The notes: generated from the letters alone by a model not told the origin. Shown: positions 24,848 through 34,527, numbered from the stretch's first letter. The stretch: 64,000 nucleotides of DNA from an uncultured Monoglobus sp. (GCA_947624305.1 CANQKC010000001.1:62001-126000); one strand, 5' to 3'. A program made the numbers and translations.

Positions 24848-26300
24848 GCCCCTCATAACGCACCACCAAGTAATTTTTTGTATGCTTATCCGGCTTGTAG
24901 ATCTCACTGACTCTGACTCCCGGAACCGCGATTATCTCGCCGCCATAACAGAGAACAGGTATCCTCTCGCGGTTTTCGCGGCGTATCTTGCGGTCGATAA
25001 ACAGATTTTTGAGCTTTTTGGTCTTTCCGTTTTTATAAACCGCTATTCTGTCGCCCGCGATCCTGCTGCGGAGAGTGAAGCGCGGATCGGCCAAGTCCGT
25101 TATGCCGAGCTTGTCGGCGTCGAGCAGAATGTCGCCCTTATTTGCTGCGAGAGCGTTTTTGTCAATGACGGTCAGCGAAATTTCAGCTCCCGTTTTTTCT
25201 ATATTATATAACTTATCGGTGCCGACTTCAACACAAAATTCAATATTGTTACAAGAATGTAAAGTTTGGGAAACCTTTTCAGCCTCCTCGGGTCTTAAGA
25301 ACTCGAGCCAGCCGTATCTCTCGCTGACCCGCAGGCCCTTCGGAAGCTCCGCGGCGGAGCCGCGGCCGTCGATTATGTCAAAGACAAGCTCGATATGCTT
25401 TTTTTCAAGGCTGTAATCCTCGCCCATAGCGTCCTTCGCGCACAGAATAATAAGCCGCGTTATTATGCTTTTCTGAGAGATCGTTCTGAGCGTTTCAATA
25501 TGCAGGCCCTTGTATCTTATATTCGGAAGCGGAACGCGGAGCCTCGCGTAGAGCCTTTCGGCGTAGCCTTCCATAAAATCCGCGTCCTCACCCGCCGAGT
25601 CCGCAAGATTTACAAGCGCTGCGGTTATATTTGGGTTAAACTCCTTTTCGATATACGGAATGAGTCCGAGCCTCACGCTGTTGCGGGTGTAGCGGGTGTC
25701 GCCGTTCGTGCTGTCGGTGCGGAACTCAAGACCCGCCGCGGCGCAGTATTCCTCGATCTCGGCGCGGCTCACGTCGAGCAGCGGGCGTATGATCCCGTCG
25801 TCTCTTTTGTATCTTATCCCGCGCAGCCCCGAAAGCCCGGTTCCGCGCACAACGCGCATCAGAACCGTTTCGGCCTGGTCGTTCATGTTGTGGGCGGTGG
25901 CCGCGGCGTCGGCCTTTCTCTCCTTAATAACCCTTTTGAAAAAGTCGTACCTCGCACGCCTGCCCGCTTCCTCCTCCGATATTCCCAGTGACCTTGAAAG
26001 CGCGGGAACATCGGCGTTTTCCGTGACAAGCTCAACTCCCAGATCGGCGCAGAGCCTTTCGCAGAATTTCTGATCGTCGTCAGCCTCGGCTCCCCTTATC
26101 ATATGGTTGAGATGTGCCGCCAGAAGCTTAAAATTTTTCTCGTTTTTTATGCGGTTTAAAACATGGAGCAGACACACCGAGTCCGCGCCGCCCGAGAGAG
26201 CGGCGACAACCGTCGCGGAATTTTCAAGCAGACCGCGTTTTTCGATCGTGTCAACGACTTTTTGTGTGACTGTTTCGATAATGTCCGTATTATTACTCAC
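24837..26300 (-). CDS. tilS: tRNA(Ile)-lysidine synthase TilS
   Basis: 487-residue TilS, which adds lysine to C34 of tRNA-Ile(CAU) so that it reads AUA. The ATP-binding PP-loop LSGGADSVCLLHVL is near residue 35, then AAHLNHMIRG and AATAHNMNDQAETVLMR. The C-terminal substrate-binding domain is present. I choose GTG 26300 within GTGAGTAA, overlapping the dnaB stop by 8 nt, because GGAG lies 8 nt before it; a TTG seven codons upstream is also in frame. The gene is essential in most bacteria. Confidence 0.94.
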   Translation of the reverse strand: MSNNTDIIETVTQKVVDTIEKRGLLENSATVVAALSGGADSVCLLHVLNRIKNEKNFKLLAAHLNHMIRGAEADDDQKFCERLCADLGVELVTENADVPALSRSLGISEEEAGRRARYDFFKRVIKERKADAAATAHNMNDQAETVLMRVVRGTGLSGLRGIRYKRDDGIIRPLLDVSRAEIEEYCAAAGLEFRTDSTNGDTRYTRNSVRLGLIPYIEKEFNPNITAALVNLADSAGEDADFMEGYAERLYARLRVPLPNIRYKGLHIETLRTISQKSIITRLIILCAKDAMGEDYSLEKKHIELVFDIIDGRGSAAELPKGLRVSERYGWLEFLRPEEAEKVSQTLHSCNNIEFCVEVGTDKLYNIEKTGAEISLTVIDKNALAANKGDILLDADKLGITDLADPRFTLRSRIAGDRIAVYKNGKTKKLKNLFIDRKIRRENRERIPVLCYGGEIIAVPGVRVSEIYKPDKHTKNYLVVRYEGHDN

Positions 26301-27675
26301 GCATACCGCTCCAATTCGCAAATTTTACATACTCGCCCAGCCACGACAGGTATTCATAACCAACCTCGCCGTTTCTGTGCTTTTCAAACTTAATTTTAGT
26401 CTTGTTTGGCTCCTCGCAGTTCTCGTCATAGTAGCCTTCCCTGTAGAGAAAAATAACTATGTCGGCGTCCTGTTCGATCGAGCCCGACTCTCTGAGATCG
26501 CTGAGAACCGGCTCCTTTGACTCGCGCTTTTCCACCGAGCGATTGAGCTGTGACAGGGCGATGACAGGTATGCCAAGGTCGTTCGCGAGAACCTTGAGTG
26601 TTCTTGAAATATTTGAGACCTCTTCCTGACGGTTGCCCGCCCTCACGCCCGATGTCATAAGCTGAAGGTAGTCGATAACCACCAGATCAAGGCCTTTTTC
26701 CATTTTGAGCTTGCGGCACTTTGCGGCGATCTCTCCCACGGTGATCGCGGAATTGTCGTCAATATAAATTTTTGTGTCCACCAGCAGCGAGAGAGCCTCG
26801 CCGAGCCTGGGCCAATCCTCGTCCTTAAGGTCGCCGCGCTTTATGCGCTCGTTGCTCACTTTGGCCTGACCCGAGAGCATGCGGTTCGCGATCTGAATGC
26901 CGGGCATTTCGAGACTGAAGATCGCCACGGAAGCGTTGTCCTTGATCGCCGCGTTCTGCGCGATATTAAGGCCGAGCGCGGACTTGCCCATGCCCGGACG
27001 ACCGGCGATCAGTATAAGCTCCGCGGGGTGCAGTCCCGCGGTCCTGCGGTCCAGATCGGCAAAGCCGGTGGTCAGGCCGGTCACTGTCTCTTTGGCGTCG
27101 GCAAGCTGTTCGATTTTTTCAATGCTTTCGTTCAAAAATGCCGAAATGTGCGTGAGGCCCTTGACGTTTTTGCCGCGGGTGATATTTAATATTCCCTGTT
27201 CGGCCGCGGCTATCATATCCTCAAAGTCGCCCTCGCCGCCGTAGCAGCGCGTCGCCGTGCTTTCGCAAAGATTTATCAGGCGGCGTATGCTCGCCTTCTC
27301 GCTGACTATTTTCGAGTAATGGCGGACACTCGCGGCGTCGGCGGACGGAATAAAATCGAGCATGCGGAAAATATAATTCATGCCTCCGACAGAATCAAGT
27401 ATTCCCTTTTTGCCGAGAGCGTCTTTTAACGAGACAACATCAATGACAGATCCCATATTGAACATCTCGATTATGGTGTCAAAGATTTGTCTGTTGCGCT
27501 CGTTATAAAAATCCTCGCCGTTTACCGCCGACATGACCTCGGGGATAAGCTCACGGTTATATAACATTCCCGCGATGACGGACTGCTCGGCCTCATCGCT
27601 GAACGGCATAACGCGCAGACCGCTTATCTCGCTGTCAAATTCGGGCTCGCGCGGCTCGTTGGTGTATTCTTCCAT
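26293..27675 (-). CDS. dnaB: Replicative DNA helicase DnaB
   Basis: 460-residue hexameric 5'-3' helicase that opens the replication fork. The N-terminal DnaG-interaction domain begins MPFSDEAEQSVIAGMLYN; the RecA-like C-terminal domain has Walker A GRPGMGKSALGLN near 225, Walker B LDLVVIDYLQLM, and SQLNRSVEKR and DLRESGSIEQDADIVIF motifs. No intein interrupts it. ATG 27675 has AGGAG 10 nt upstream; a TTG two codons earlier is possible. The order gdpP-rplI-dnaB is conserved across Bacillota (Bacillus yybT-rplI-dnaC). Confidence 0.97.
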   Translation of the reverse strand: MEEYTNEPREPEFDSEISGLRVMPFSDEAEQSVIAGMLYNRELIPEVMSAVNGEDFYNERNRQIFDTIIEMFNMGSVIDVVSLKDALGKKGILDSVGGMNYIFRMLDFIPSADAASVRHYSKIVSEKASIRRLINLCESTATRCYGGEGDFEDMIAAAEQGILNITRGKNVKGLTHISAFLNESIEKIEQLADAKETVTGLTTGFADLDRRTAGLHPAELILIAGRPGMGKSALGLNIAQNAAIKDNASVAIFSLEMPGIQIANRMLSGQAKVSNERIKRGDLKDEDWPRLGEALSLLVDTKIYIDDNSAITVGEIAAKCRKLKMEKGLDLVVIDYLQLMTSGVRAGNRQEEVSNISRTLKVLANDLGIPVIALSQLNRSVEKRESKEPVLSDLRESGSIEQDADIVIFLYREGYYDENCEEPNKTKIKFEKHRNGEVGYEYLSWLGEYVKFANWSGMRE

Positions 27676-27705
27676 TCTCAACTTTCTCCTAAGTAAAAAT
27701 ATTAA

Positions 27706-28155
27706 CTATTTCTGCTCGGTAACTTCAACCTTAAACGTTCCCGAGATGCCCGCGTAAAGCGAAACCTTAACGTCGCGAATTCCGCAGGACTTTATTCCGT
27801 CGGGCAGATCTATCTTTCTTTTGTCAATGTCAATATTATACTGCTCCTTAAGCGCCGCGGCCACATCCTTTGAGGTGATCGAGCCGAACAGCTTTCCGCC
27901 CTGGCCCGCCTTGGCCGTGAGCTTTACCGTCATATCCTTCATGCGCTCCGCAATGTTGGAGGCCTTGAGCTCCTCCTGGTTGCGCCTGTACTGCTCCGCG
28001 CCCTTCTTTCCCTCAAGCTCGTTGAGAGCCTGCTTGGTCGCGAGCTTCGCGAGGCCGCGCTTGAGCAGATAGTTGTTGGCGTATCCGTCGCTGACGTTGA
28101 TAAGATCGCCTTTCTTGCCCTGCGCCTTTACATCCTGTGTCAAAATAACTTTCAT
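27706..28155 (-). CDS. rplI: 50S ribosomal protein bL9
   Basis: 149-residue bL9. The N-terminal signature is MKVILTQDVKAQGKKGDLIN then VSDGYANNYLLKRGLA; the long linking helix and C-terminal RNA-binding domain (SITSKDVAAALKEQYNIDID) follow. It stabilises the L1 stalk base of 23S rRNA. It lies between gdpP (20 nt gap) and dnaB. Confidence 0.98.
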   Translation of the reverse strand: MKVILTQDVKAQGKKGDLINVSDGYANNYLLKRGLAKLATKQALNELEGKKGAEQYRRNQEELKASNIAERMKDMTVKLTAKAGQGGKLFGSITSKDVAAALKEQYNIDIDKRKIDLPDGIKSCGIRDVKVSLYAGISGTFKVEVTEQK

Positions 28156-28175
28156 ATTTAAAATCCTCCTTATGA

Positions 28176-30224
28176 TTACGAATTATCTAAAATTTCATCG
28201 ATCGCGGCTTTAAGCTGTTCCTCCGCGTCCTGAATATCGGTGGTGGCAAGCTGTGCGCCGGCTATTGTTATATGACCGCCGCCGCCAAGCCTCTCCATAA
28301 TTATCTGAACGTTGATAGACTCAAGCGAGCGGGCGCTGATCGAGATCCTGTGCCCAACCCTCGCCAAAACGAAGGACGCCTCTATACCCGCTATGTTAAG
28401 CAGCTCATCAGCGGCCTTGGCCGCGATAACCTGCTGATCCTTGCCGTTTTCGCCGCAGGCGGCGATCGCGATATTATCGCGGTAAACCGTGACGCCGCTC
28501 ACTGTCTTTGACAGTCTGATCGACTCTTTTATATCGCTCTTGAACAGTCTGCGGACGCTGACCGGATCAACGCCGAGCCGCCTCAGATAGGCCGCGGCCT
28601 CAAATGTCCTCACGCCCGTTTTGAAAGTAAAGCCCTTGGTATCAAGATAAATTCCCGCGTATAAGGCCTCGGCTTCTTTTAAGCCGATCTTGGGGTTGTC
28701 CTGAATATACTGAAGAATTTCGGTCACCATCTCGCACGCGGATGAGGCGTAGGGCTCGTGATAAGTCAAGACCGCGCTGTCGATAAAGTCCTCTGAGCGG
28801 CGGTGGTGGTCAATCAGGACAATTGATTTCACGCTGCCAAGCAGCTCCTCAAACTCGACCATGCTCCGCCTGTGCGTGTCAACGACTATCAGCAGCGTCT
28901 GCTTGTCGGCGATAGACACCGCCTTGTCGCCCGTAATAATATTATTTGAATATTCCGGAATTTCCGAGAAAATATTAAGCAGCATCTTCGCGTTGCTCGA
29001 CGAGCGCCGCACGGCGATATACGCGTCAACGCCGCGGCTCCGTATCGCCTGATAAAGACCGATAGCCGCTCCGAAACAGTCCATGTCGCTGTCTCTGTGG
29101 CCCATGATTATTACCTTCGACGACTGGTCAATAAGCTGGCGCATCGCGTGGGCGACAACTCTGGCCTTTACCTTGGTGCTCTTTTCTACCTCGCGGCTTT
29201 TTGCGCCGTAGAATTTGTACGACGACGGCGATTTGACGACTACCTGGTCCCCGCCTCTGCCGAGCGCCATTTCAAGCGCGAGCGAAGCCATTTTGTCATT
29301 ATCCTCAAGCGTTTCGCCGCCGATACCCGTTCCGATACTGAGCGTGACCGGTATCTTGTTTTCAAGATTGATCGACCTTACTTCGTTTAAAACCTTATAT
29401 TTTTCCTTTTCGATAACCTCGGTATATTCTTTATTCTTAAAAAATATCAGGAACTTTTCGCGCTCGTATTTGCGGATCGTGCCCTTGCCGCGCGCGGCCC
29501 ACGCGTTCACGCAGCGCTCGATCTCGCCCATAAGCGCGCCGTGGTTCGAGTTGGGGGTTTCCTTTATTACCTCGTCATAGTTGTCAACCACCGCGATACA
29601 CTCAACCGTGCGGTTGTCCTCAACCGTCTGCCGCAGGCCAGCCATCTCGGTTACATCGACAAAATACAGTCCCGCGAGCTTTATCGAGTCGGAAGTGTTG
29701 ACTATGGCTCGACCGCGGACGATATAGCTCCGATCCTTATATTCAAAATCCTCTTTGACCTCGGACGCGCTCTCAATATATTTCCCGACCGGCAGATTGG
29801 GAAATATATCCTGGATATATTCGCCGTAATGCGACTCGCGGTCGATCATTTTAAGAAAATGGTTATTGCTCCAGATTATCTCGCCCTCATCGTTGATAAC
29901 AGCCATCGGGTGAACAAAATTCTCAAGCGCGGTCCTCGTCACAGTGTCCATGCAGAATGAGTATTCCTGCATATATCTGAACACCCGTTTATTTCTCAAA
30001 TGCATTGTGAATATGCCATAGATAAGTATAACAGCGCCCGCGGCTATCCCCGCGAAGCCCAAAAGCTGAACATCGACTCCGGGTCTTCCGCCGAAGAAAA
30101 CCAAAGCAACGCCGAAAAGCATGATAATAACGCAGCACGCCGTGCTGCTGACAAATCCCGACTTAACGTCGTTGACCGCGAATTTCCTCGCGTTGCTTGT
30201 CTTGTTATTCTTCATGGCTGCCAC
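28176..30224 (-). CDS. gdpP: Cyclic-di-AMP phosphodiesterase GdpP
   Basis: 682-residue membrane-bound DHH/DHHA1 phosphodiesterase that breaks down c-di-AMP. Two membrane segments at about 24-75 are followed by a PAS-like domain (about 90-180), a degenerate GGDEF domain (about 190-320), and the DHH domain: IIMGHRDSDMDCFGAA near 375, VVDTHRR near 440 and VLIDHHRRSEDF near 472. The DHHA1 motif GGGGHITIAGAQ is near 652. Start is GTG 30224 with GGAG 5 nt upstream; ATG 30215 is the alternative. It overlaps the YybS-like gene by 20 nt. c-di-AMP controls potassium and wall homeostasis. Confidence 0.95.
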   Translation of the reverse strand: MAAMKNNKTSNARKFAVNDVKSGFVSSTACCVIIMLFGVALVFFGGRPGVDVQLLGFAGIAAGAVILIYGIFTMHLRNKRVFRYMQEYSFCMDTVTRTALENFVHPMAVINDEGEIIWSNNHFLKMIDRESHYGEYIQDIFPNLPVGKYIESASEVKEDFEYKDRSYIVRGRAIVNTSDSIKLAGLYFVDVTEMAGLRQTVEDNRTVECIAVVDNYDEVIKETPNSNHGALMGEIERCVNAWAARGKGTIRKYEREKFLIFFKNKEYTEVIEKEKYKVLNEVRSINLENKIPVTLSIGTGIGGETLEDNDKMASLALEMALGRGGDQVVVKSPSSYKFYGAKSREVEKSTKVKARVVAHAMRQLIDQSSKVIIMGHRDSDMDCFGAAIGLYQAIRSRGVDAYIAVRRSSSNAKMLLNIFSEIPEYSNNIITGDKAVSIADKQTLLIVVDTHRRSMVEFEELLGSVKSIVLIDHHRRSEDFIDSAVLTYHEPYASSACEMVTEILQYIQDNPKIGLKEAEALYAGIYLDTKGFTFKTGVRTFEAAAYLRRLGVDPVSVRRLFKSDIKESIRLSKTVSGVTVYRDNIAIAACGENGKDQQVIAAKAADELLNIAGIEASFVLARVGHRISISARSLESINVQIIMERLGGGGHITIAGAQLATTDIQDAEEQLKAAIDEILDNS

Positions 30225-31185
30225 CGGCTCTCCTTATCGCGCGCAGATCAAGATTGGCGTCAAGCATTCCCACAAGCATCAGCGCGTAGAATATCAATGA
30301 AATAAATATGTAGCCCAAAACGGCGACAAGCAGATAAACCAAAAACCGCTTGTAACCGCTTTTAATTTTATTCTTCAGCTTAAAGTCCGTGTATGACAAG
30401 CCTTCCACCGCAAAGGCGAATGAAAGCAGCGCGGTTATGTTCCGAAGCGCCAGCGTGTAGACCGTGTCATCATTTGTGAAAAACGTTATAAGCATAAGTA
30501 TGATCGCTATTATCACAGTGCTTTTCGGCAGGCGTATCATGCAGAATTTTACATAGTTATATTTTTTTATCCTGAGTCTTGCCGCGAAGAATATGCCGAG
30601 CGAGAGCAGAATATATCCCAAAATCACCGAGGCGACGATCATTATCGTCGGGAAATAGCTCAAAACGGTCTGCTTGGTGCGGTCAAGCGCGTCGGTAACA
30701 GCGCTCATAAGCTGTCCGCTCGCGTCGGCGGCGGCGTATTGACCGACGGTGTTTTTCATTGTTTCGACCGCCCCGTCAAGCATCTGATTGACCGCGTTCC
30801 CGCCGCTCATTGCGTTAAGCAGCATAATGTCTATGATATTTCCGAACAAAACGGCGGCAGTCACCGCGCAGAGCGTGGGAAAATACTTGATGTCCCTGCC
30901 GATGCAGTAGCCCGCGGTCATATACGGGAGCAACAGGATAAACGCGCTGAGCGGGCCGGAAATTATATCCCCGGTCAGAGCGAAAATCAGAGCAAGAGAG
31001 GCGACAAGCGCCGCGACCGAAACGCCCGTGCTTCTTCTTATCATCAGCCACAAAAGCGGAATGCCCGAAACAAGCCCGCAAAACGAGCCCAGAACCGGAA
31101 CATACATTCCCATCGTGAGCAGAAGCACAGTCAGCGCCGTAACGATCGCGCCCTCGCACACGGGCGCCGCTTTACTATTTTTCAT
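30205..31185 (-). CDS. YybS-like DUF2232 membrane protein
   Basis: 326-residue polytopic membrane protein with eight or so membrane segments, of the YybS/DUF2232 family by its N-terminus (GAIVTALTVLLLTMGMYVPV) and by its place directly before gdpP, rplI and dnaB, as in Bacillus. Biochemical function unknown; it has the look of a small-molecule transporter component of the ECF/BioY-like fold. The stop overlaps the gdpP start, so translation is coupled. Confidence 0.85.
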   Translation of the reverse strand: MKNSKAAPVCEGAIVTALTVLLLTMGMYVPVLGSFCGLVSGIPLLWLMIRRSTGVSVAALVASLALIFALTGDIISGPLSAFILLLPYMTAGYCIGRDIKYFPTLCAVTAAVLFGNIIDIMLLNAMSGGNAVNQMLDGAVETMKNTVGQYAAADASGQLMSAVTDALDRTKQTVLSYFPTIMIVASVILGYILLSLGIFFAARLRIKKYNYVKFCMIRLPKSTVIIAIILMLITFFTNDDTVYTLALRNITALLSFAFAVEGLSYTDFKLKNKIKSGYKRFLVYLLVAVLGYIFISLIFYALMLVGMLDANLDLRAIRRAGGSHEE

Positions 31186-31213
31186 ATTAACAACCCTCTT
31201 TGCATAAATCGCG

Positions 31214-31513
31214 CTAAAAGCTCTTGTAAAGCCGCGAAAGATCGCCGTAGCGCCTTTCGATAAGGTGACCGGCTTCGATTTCGCGCTTTAGTTCCGACTT
31301 CATAAAATCGCCAATGCTGTCATAGTCCACCCCGAGCCTCGCGGCCAGCAGGCAGGCGACATTGATCAGGGCGGCAGTATCGCCCGTCAGCCGCGTCAGC
31401 GTCTCGCTGTCGGTCTCGGCGCTTATGTCGCCGAAAAGATCGGTGACTTTCTGCATGAGCTCGACCTTAAGAAGCTCCACGGTTTTAATGTTATTCGCGA
31501 TATTTATCTCCAA
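31214..31513 (-). CDS. MazG-like small protein
   Basis: 99-residue all-helical protein: NIKTVELLKVELMQKVTDLF, then DTAALINVACLLAARLGVDY. Size and helical pattern recall the MazG-like family (PF12643) of Bacillota, related in fold to nucleotide pyrophosphatases, but the metal-binding Glu cluster (ExxE...ExxD) of active MazG is not complete. It lies 28 nt before the YybS-like gene on the same strand and diverges from feoA. Function unknown. Confidence 0.55.
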   Translation of the reverse strand: MEINIANNIKTVELLKVELMQKVTDLFGDISAETDSETLTRLTGDTAALINVACLLAARLGVDYDSIGDFMKSELKREIEAGHLIERRYGDLSRLYKSF

Positions 31514-31679
31514 AACACATCACCTTACTCAAAAGCATACACCCGCATTTCGCGCGGGCACAACACGAGATGTTATTATTTTACCAAACTTTCACAATGA
31601 TTTCAAGCCCCTTTTGAAAATTATTCGGTGACAATTTTAATTTATAAGGCATAGTATGTTATAAGAAACGGGGGATTTT

Positions 31680-31949
31680 ATGGAAACAGAGCAAAAAAAC
31701 GTCGTGTTTCCGCTGAACAGACTGCCGATCGACGCGCAGGCCGTAATATGCGGAATATCCGCAAAAGCCGGCGGCAAGGCGGAGCTTCTGATAAATATGG
31801 GCTTTGTTCCCGGGGAGTGCGTGACGCCTGTTTTCAGCTCGCCCGCTGGGGATCCGACGGCGTATCTTTTGGGCGGCTGCTTCACGGTGGCTCTTAGGCA
31901 TGCCGAGGCGGAAAATATTTTGGTCACGGAGGAACGTTATGGGAATTAA
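31680..31949 (+). CDS. feoA: FeoA-domain protein
   Basis: 89-residue SH3-like FeoA protein, the small cytosolic partner of FeoB in ferrous iron uptake. Typical pattern: GGKAELLINMGFVPGECVTP, then YLLGGCFTVALRHAEAENIL. GGGGG sits before ATG 31680. Its end overlaps feoB by 11 nt. The 31514-31679 gap has no clear Fur box that I can see; regulation by iron is expected from the family only. Confidence 0.88.
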   Translation: METEQKNVVFPLNRLPIDAQAVICGISAKAGGKAELLINMGFVPGECVTPVFSSPAGDPTAYLLGGCFTVALRHAEAENILVTEERYGN

Positions 31950-33825
31950 GCTCTTAAAACAAAAAACCGACTGCCGTCGGGTTCGCCGACTTTATCTTTT
32001 AGGCAACCCAAACGTGGGCAAAAGCACAGTCTTTAACGCCATGACCGGACTTAAGCAGCACACGGGCAACTGGTCGGGAAAGACGGTGGACGCCGCCATG
32101 GGAAAATATACATATAACGGAAGCGAATATATTCTGACGGATCTGCCCGGCACACATTCGGTGCTGTCCGAGTTTTCCGAGGAAAGCGTGGTCAGCGGCG
32201 AAATGGAAAGCGCCGCGCGCGGTTCAGTGACGCTGATATTAGCGGACGCCTCGGCTCTCAAGCGCGGCGTCGCTCTCGCCCTGGAATTTATCGAGGAGGC
32301 GCGCGGCGGCGCGGTCCTGTGCGTAAACTTTTGCGACATTGCCGCCGAAAAAGGAATTGAGATCGACTTTCGGAGGCTCAGCGCGCTGCTCGGCATTCCG
32401 GTGATAGGCATTACCGCCAAACGCGGCGCGGACATAAAACGGCTTAAGGCGATGATAGACGGCGAGTTTGACAAAATCGCGGCGGGCATTTCCGGCGAAA
32501 CAGAAATAACGTCGCCCGGCGCGAGACTCAAAAAAGCCGACAAAATCACCGGGGAGTGCGTGAACGCTCCGATACATAAGAGGCGCGGCTCCGCGTTGAA
32601 AATCGACAAAATTCTGACATCCGCAGCCGTTGGAATTCCGGTGATGATCATATTTCTCGGCGCTATACTCTGGCTGACGATCCGCGGCGCGAACTATCCT
32701 TCGGAGCTGCTTTCAAGGCTTTTCGGATTTCTGAAACCGTATATCGCGGCGGTGTTTGACTATCTTCCTCTGCCGCGCTTCATAGAGGGAATAGTTATGG
32801 ACGGAGTTTATGACACGGTAACGTGGATCATATCGGTCATGCTGCCTCCGATGGCAATATTCTTCCCGCTGTTCACCCTGCTCGAGGACGCGGGCTTTCT
32901 GCCGAGGATAGCGTTCAATCTTGACAAGTGCTACGCGCGCTGCGGCATGAGCGGCAAACAGTGCCTGACACAGTGCATGGGTCTGGGCTGCAACGCCGTC
33001 GGCGTGTGCGGATGCAGAATAATGCCCGGGGAAAAGCAGCGGGCCGTGGCGGTCATTACCAACAGCTTTATGCCGTGCAACGGTCGGTTCGCTATCCTGA
33101 TCTCGCTTTCCGCGATCTTTGTGGGCGGAACGATTCCCGGCGGCGCTGGCGGATTTGCGCCTATGCTCTGCGTTCTTGCGCTTATCTGTCTCTCGGCCGC
33201 GGCAACGTGGGCGGTGTCAGGAATTCTGACAAAGACATTGTTCAAAGACAACACGCAGACCTTTGCGCTTGAGCTGCCCGAATACCGCCGCCCCGAGATC
33301 ATAAAAACGCTGGGCGTCTCGCTTGTCAGCAGAACGCTCAGGATCGTAGGCCGCGCGCTTCTGGTATCCGCTCCCACCGGGGCGGCGGTGTGGCTTTTGG
33401 CAAATATCACGTTCGGAGGGGCGCCAATCCTCACGCATATATCGCATTTTTTTGATCCGTTCGGAAGATTCCTCGGCGTTGACGGATTTATCATTTTAGC
33501 CTTTATCCTCTCGCTTCCCGCAAACGAGATCACGCTGCCAATCCTTATCATGAGCTACACGGCTGCGGGCAGCATGGCCGACGCGGGCAACCTTGAAACC
33601 CTGCGTCAGGTCTTTGAGGCAAACGGCTGGACGATAGTCACCGCGATTAACATGATGCTGCTGACGCTTTTCCACTGGCCCTGCGCAACAACGCTCATGA
33701 CGATATATCACGAGACAAAAAGCCGGAGCATCCTCGGCTTATCATTCATAACGCCGTGCCTTGTGGGAATGATATTGTGCCTTTTTGTCAAATGCTCATC
33801 AATATTGTTAAAACTCATAGTATAA
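31939..33825 (+). CDS. feoB: Ferrous iron transporter FeoB
   Basis: 628-residue FeoB: an N-terminal GTPase domain followed by a membrane channel domain. G1 is GNPNVGKST (22-30), G3 DLPGTHS (68-74), G4 NFCD (130-133). The membrane part shows two Gate regions, with conserved Cys in TQCMGLGCNAVGVCGCRIMP and repeated hydrophobic helices to the C-terminus. ATG 31939 follows GGAGG; an upstream in-frame start at 31900 lacks one. Slightly short for FeoB (usually 650-770) but all main parts are present. Imports Fe2+, which the Fe-rich hydrogenase in this window would need. Confidence 0.94.
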   Translation: MGIKLLKQKTDCRRVRRLYLLGNPNVGKSTVFNAMTGLKQHTGNWSGKTVDAAMGKYTYNGSEYILTDLPGTHSVLSEFSEESVVSGEMESAARGSVTLILADASALKRGVALALEFIEEARGGAVLCVNFCDIAAEKGIEIDFRRLSALLGIPVIGITAKRGADIKRLKAMIDGEFDKIAAGISGETEITSPGARLKKADKITGECVNAPIHKRRGSALKIDKILTSAAVGIPVMIIFLGAILWLTIRGANYPSELLSRLFGFLKPYIAAVFDYLPLPRFIEGIVMDGVYDTVTWIISVMLPPMAIFFPLFTLLEDAGFLPRIAFNLDKCYARCGMSGKQCLTQCMGLGCNAVGVCGCRIMPGEKQRAVAVITNSFMPCNGRFAILISLSAIFVGGTIPGGAGGFAPMLCVLALICLSAAATWAVSGILTKTLFKDNTQTFALELPEYRRPEIIKTLGVSLVSRTLRIVGRALLVSAPTGAAVWLLANITFGGAPILTHISHFFDPFGRFLGVDGFIILAFILSLPANEITLPILIMSYTAAGSMADAGNLETLRQVFEANGWTIVTAINMMLLTLFHWPCATTLMTIYHETKSRSILGLSFITPCLVGMILCLFVKCSSILLKLIV

Positions 33826-33892
33826 ATTCCAACATAAAGAATATATAAATGATAATTTTTTAGTTAAATCTGTAAAAAAATCAGCAAAAATA

Positions 33893-33921
33893 TTGACATA
33901 TGAAATGCGTTGGGTTATACT
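33893..33921 (+). promoter_or_regulatory. Promoter of SCP2-domain gene
   Basis: TTGACA (33893-33898), 17-nt spacer, TATACT (33916-33921), 47 nt before the start codon. Confidence 0.75.
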
Positions 33922-33967
33922 TGTATTAAAAATAAAACAAATTTTGATCAAGGAAAGGTGATTATTA

Positions 33968-34456
33968 ATGACTTTTGAACAGGCCGTTGGCAGAGTACAG
34001 GCGATAATGGAAAACGCCAGCGCGGAGAAAATCGGTAACGTCGCGGTTCAAATCCAGTTTACAAACAGCGACTGCAAGGGTATCATGTATATCTCGACAA
34101 AGACAGGTGTTCTTGACGTTCAGGGATATGATTACTATGACTGCGATGCGGCTGTTGAACTGGTTTACGGCGACCTCAGCAAGGTTCTGACCGGCAAACT
34201 CAGCGCCGCAAACGCTATAGCCAGAGGCGACATTTCTGTTGTTTCCGGTAATCCCGACGCGTTTCTCGCTCTTGCCGGCTGCGCGAAAAAGGCTCCGGTA
34301 AAGAAGCCCGCCGCCAAAAAGCCCGCTTCCAAACCCGCCGCCAAAAAGGCTTGCGCAAAAAAGGAATGCGCGCCCAAGACGGAGGCAAAGCCCGCCGCTA
34401 AGCCTGCTCCCAAGGCTGCGGCAAAGAAGCCGGCAGCGAAAAAGACTTCAAAGTAA
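33968..34456 (+). CDS. SCP2-domain protein with histone H1-like tail
   Basis: 162-residue fusion. Residues 1-100 form an SCP2/sterol-carrier-like domain: KIGNVAVQIQFTNSDCKGIM, then AVELVYGDLSKVLTGKLSAA and AIARGDISVVSGNPDAFL. Residues 105-162 are almost only Lys, Ala and Pro with a few Cys (KKPAAKKPASKPAAKKACAK and similar), like histone H1 or AlgP tails that bind DNA or acidic polymers. The gene has its own consensus promoter, AAGGAAAGGTG before ATG 33968, and a strong terminator, so it is a single-gene unit and probably well expressed. The SCP2 part could bind a lipid; the role of the tail is unknown. Confidence 0.85.
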   Translation: MTFEQAVGRVQAIMENASAEKIGNVAVQIQFTNSDCKGIMYISTKTGVLDVQGYDYYDCDAAVELVYGDLSKVLTGKLSAANAIARGDISVVSGNPDAFLALAGCAKKAPVKKPAAKKPASKPAAKKACAKKECAPKTEAKPAAKPAPKAAAKKPAAKKTSK

Positions 34457-34480
34457 TATCGCTTAATAAATTATAATAAA

Positions 34481-34511
34481 AAAATACCACCGGTTGATCC
34501 GGTGGTATTTT
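34481..34511. terminator. Two-way terminator between SCP2 gene and giant gene
   Basis: Perfect 13-bp stem AAAATACCACCGG/CCGGTGGTATTTT with a 5-nt loop, continuing into T-runs on both strands. It ends two convergent genes. Confidence 0.9.
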
Positions 34512-34527
34512 TTTATTAACCCGGCTT

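Noticed and set aside
31514-31679. Fur box before feoA
   Set aside because: No convincing GATAATGATAATCATTATC-like 19-bp dyad could be found by eye.
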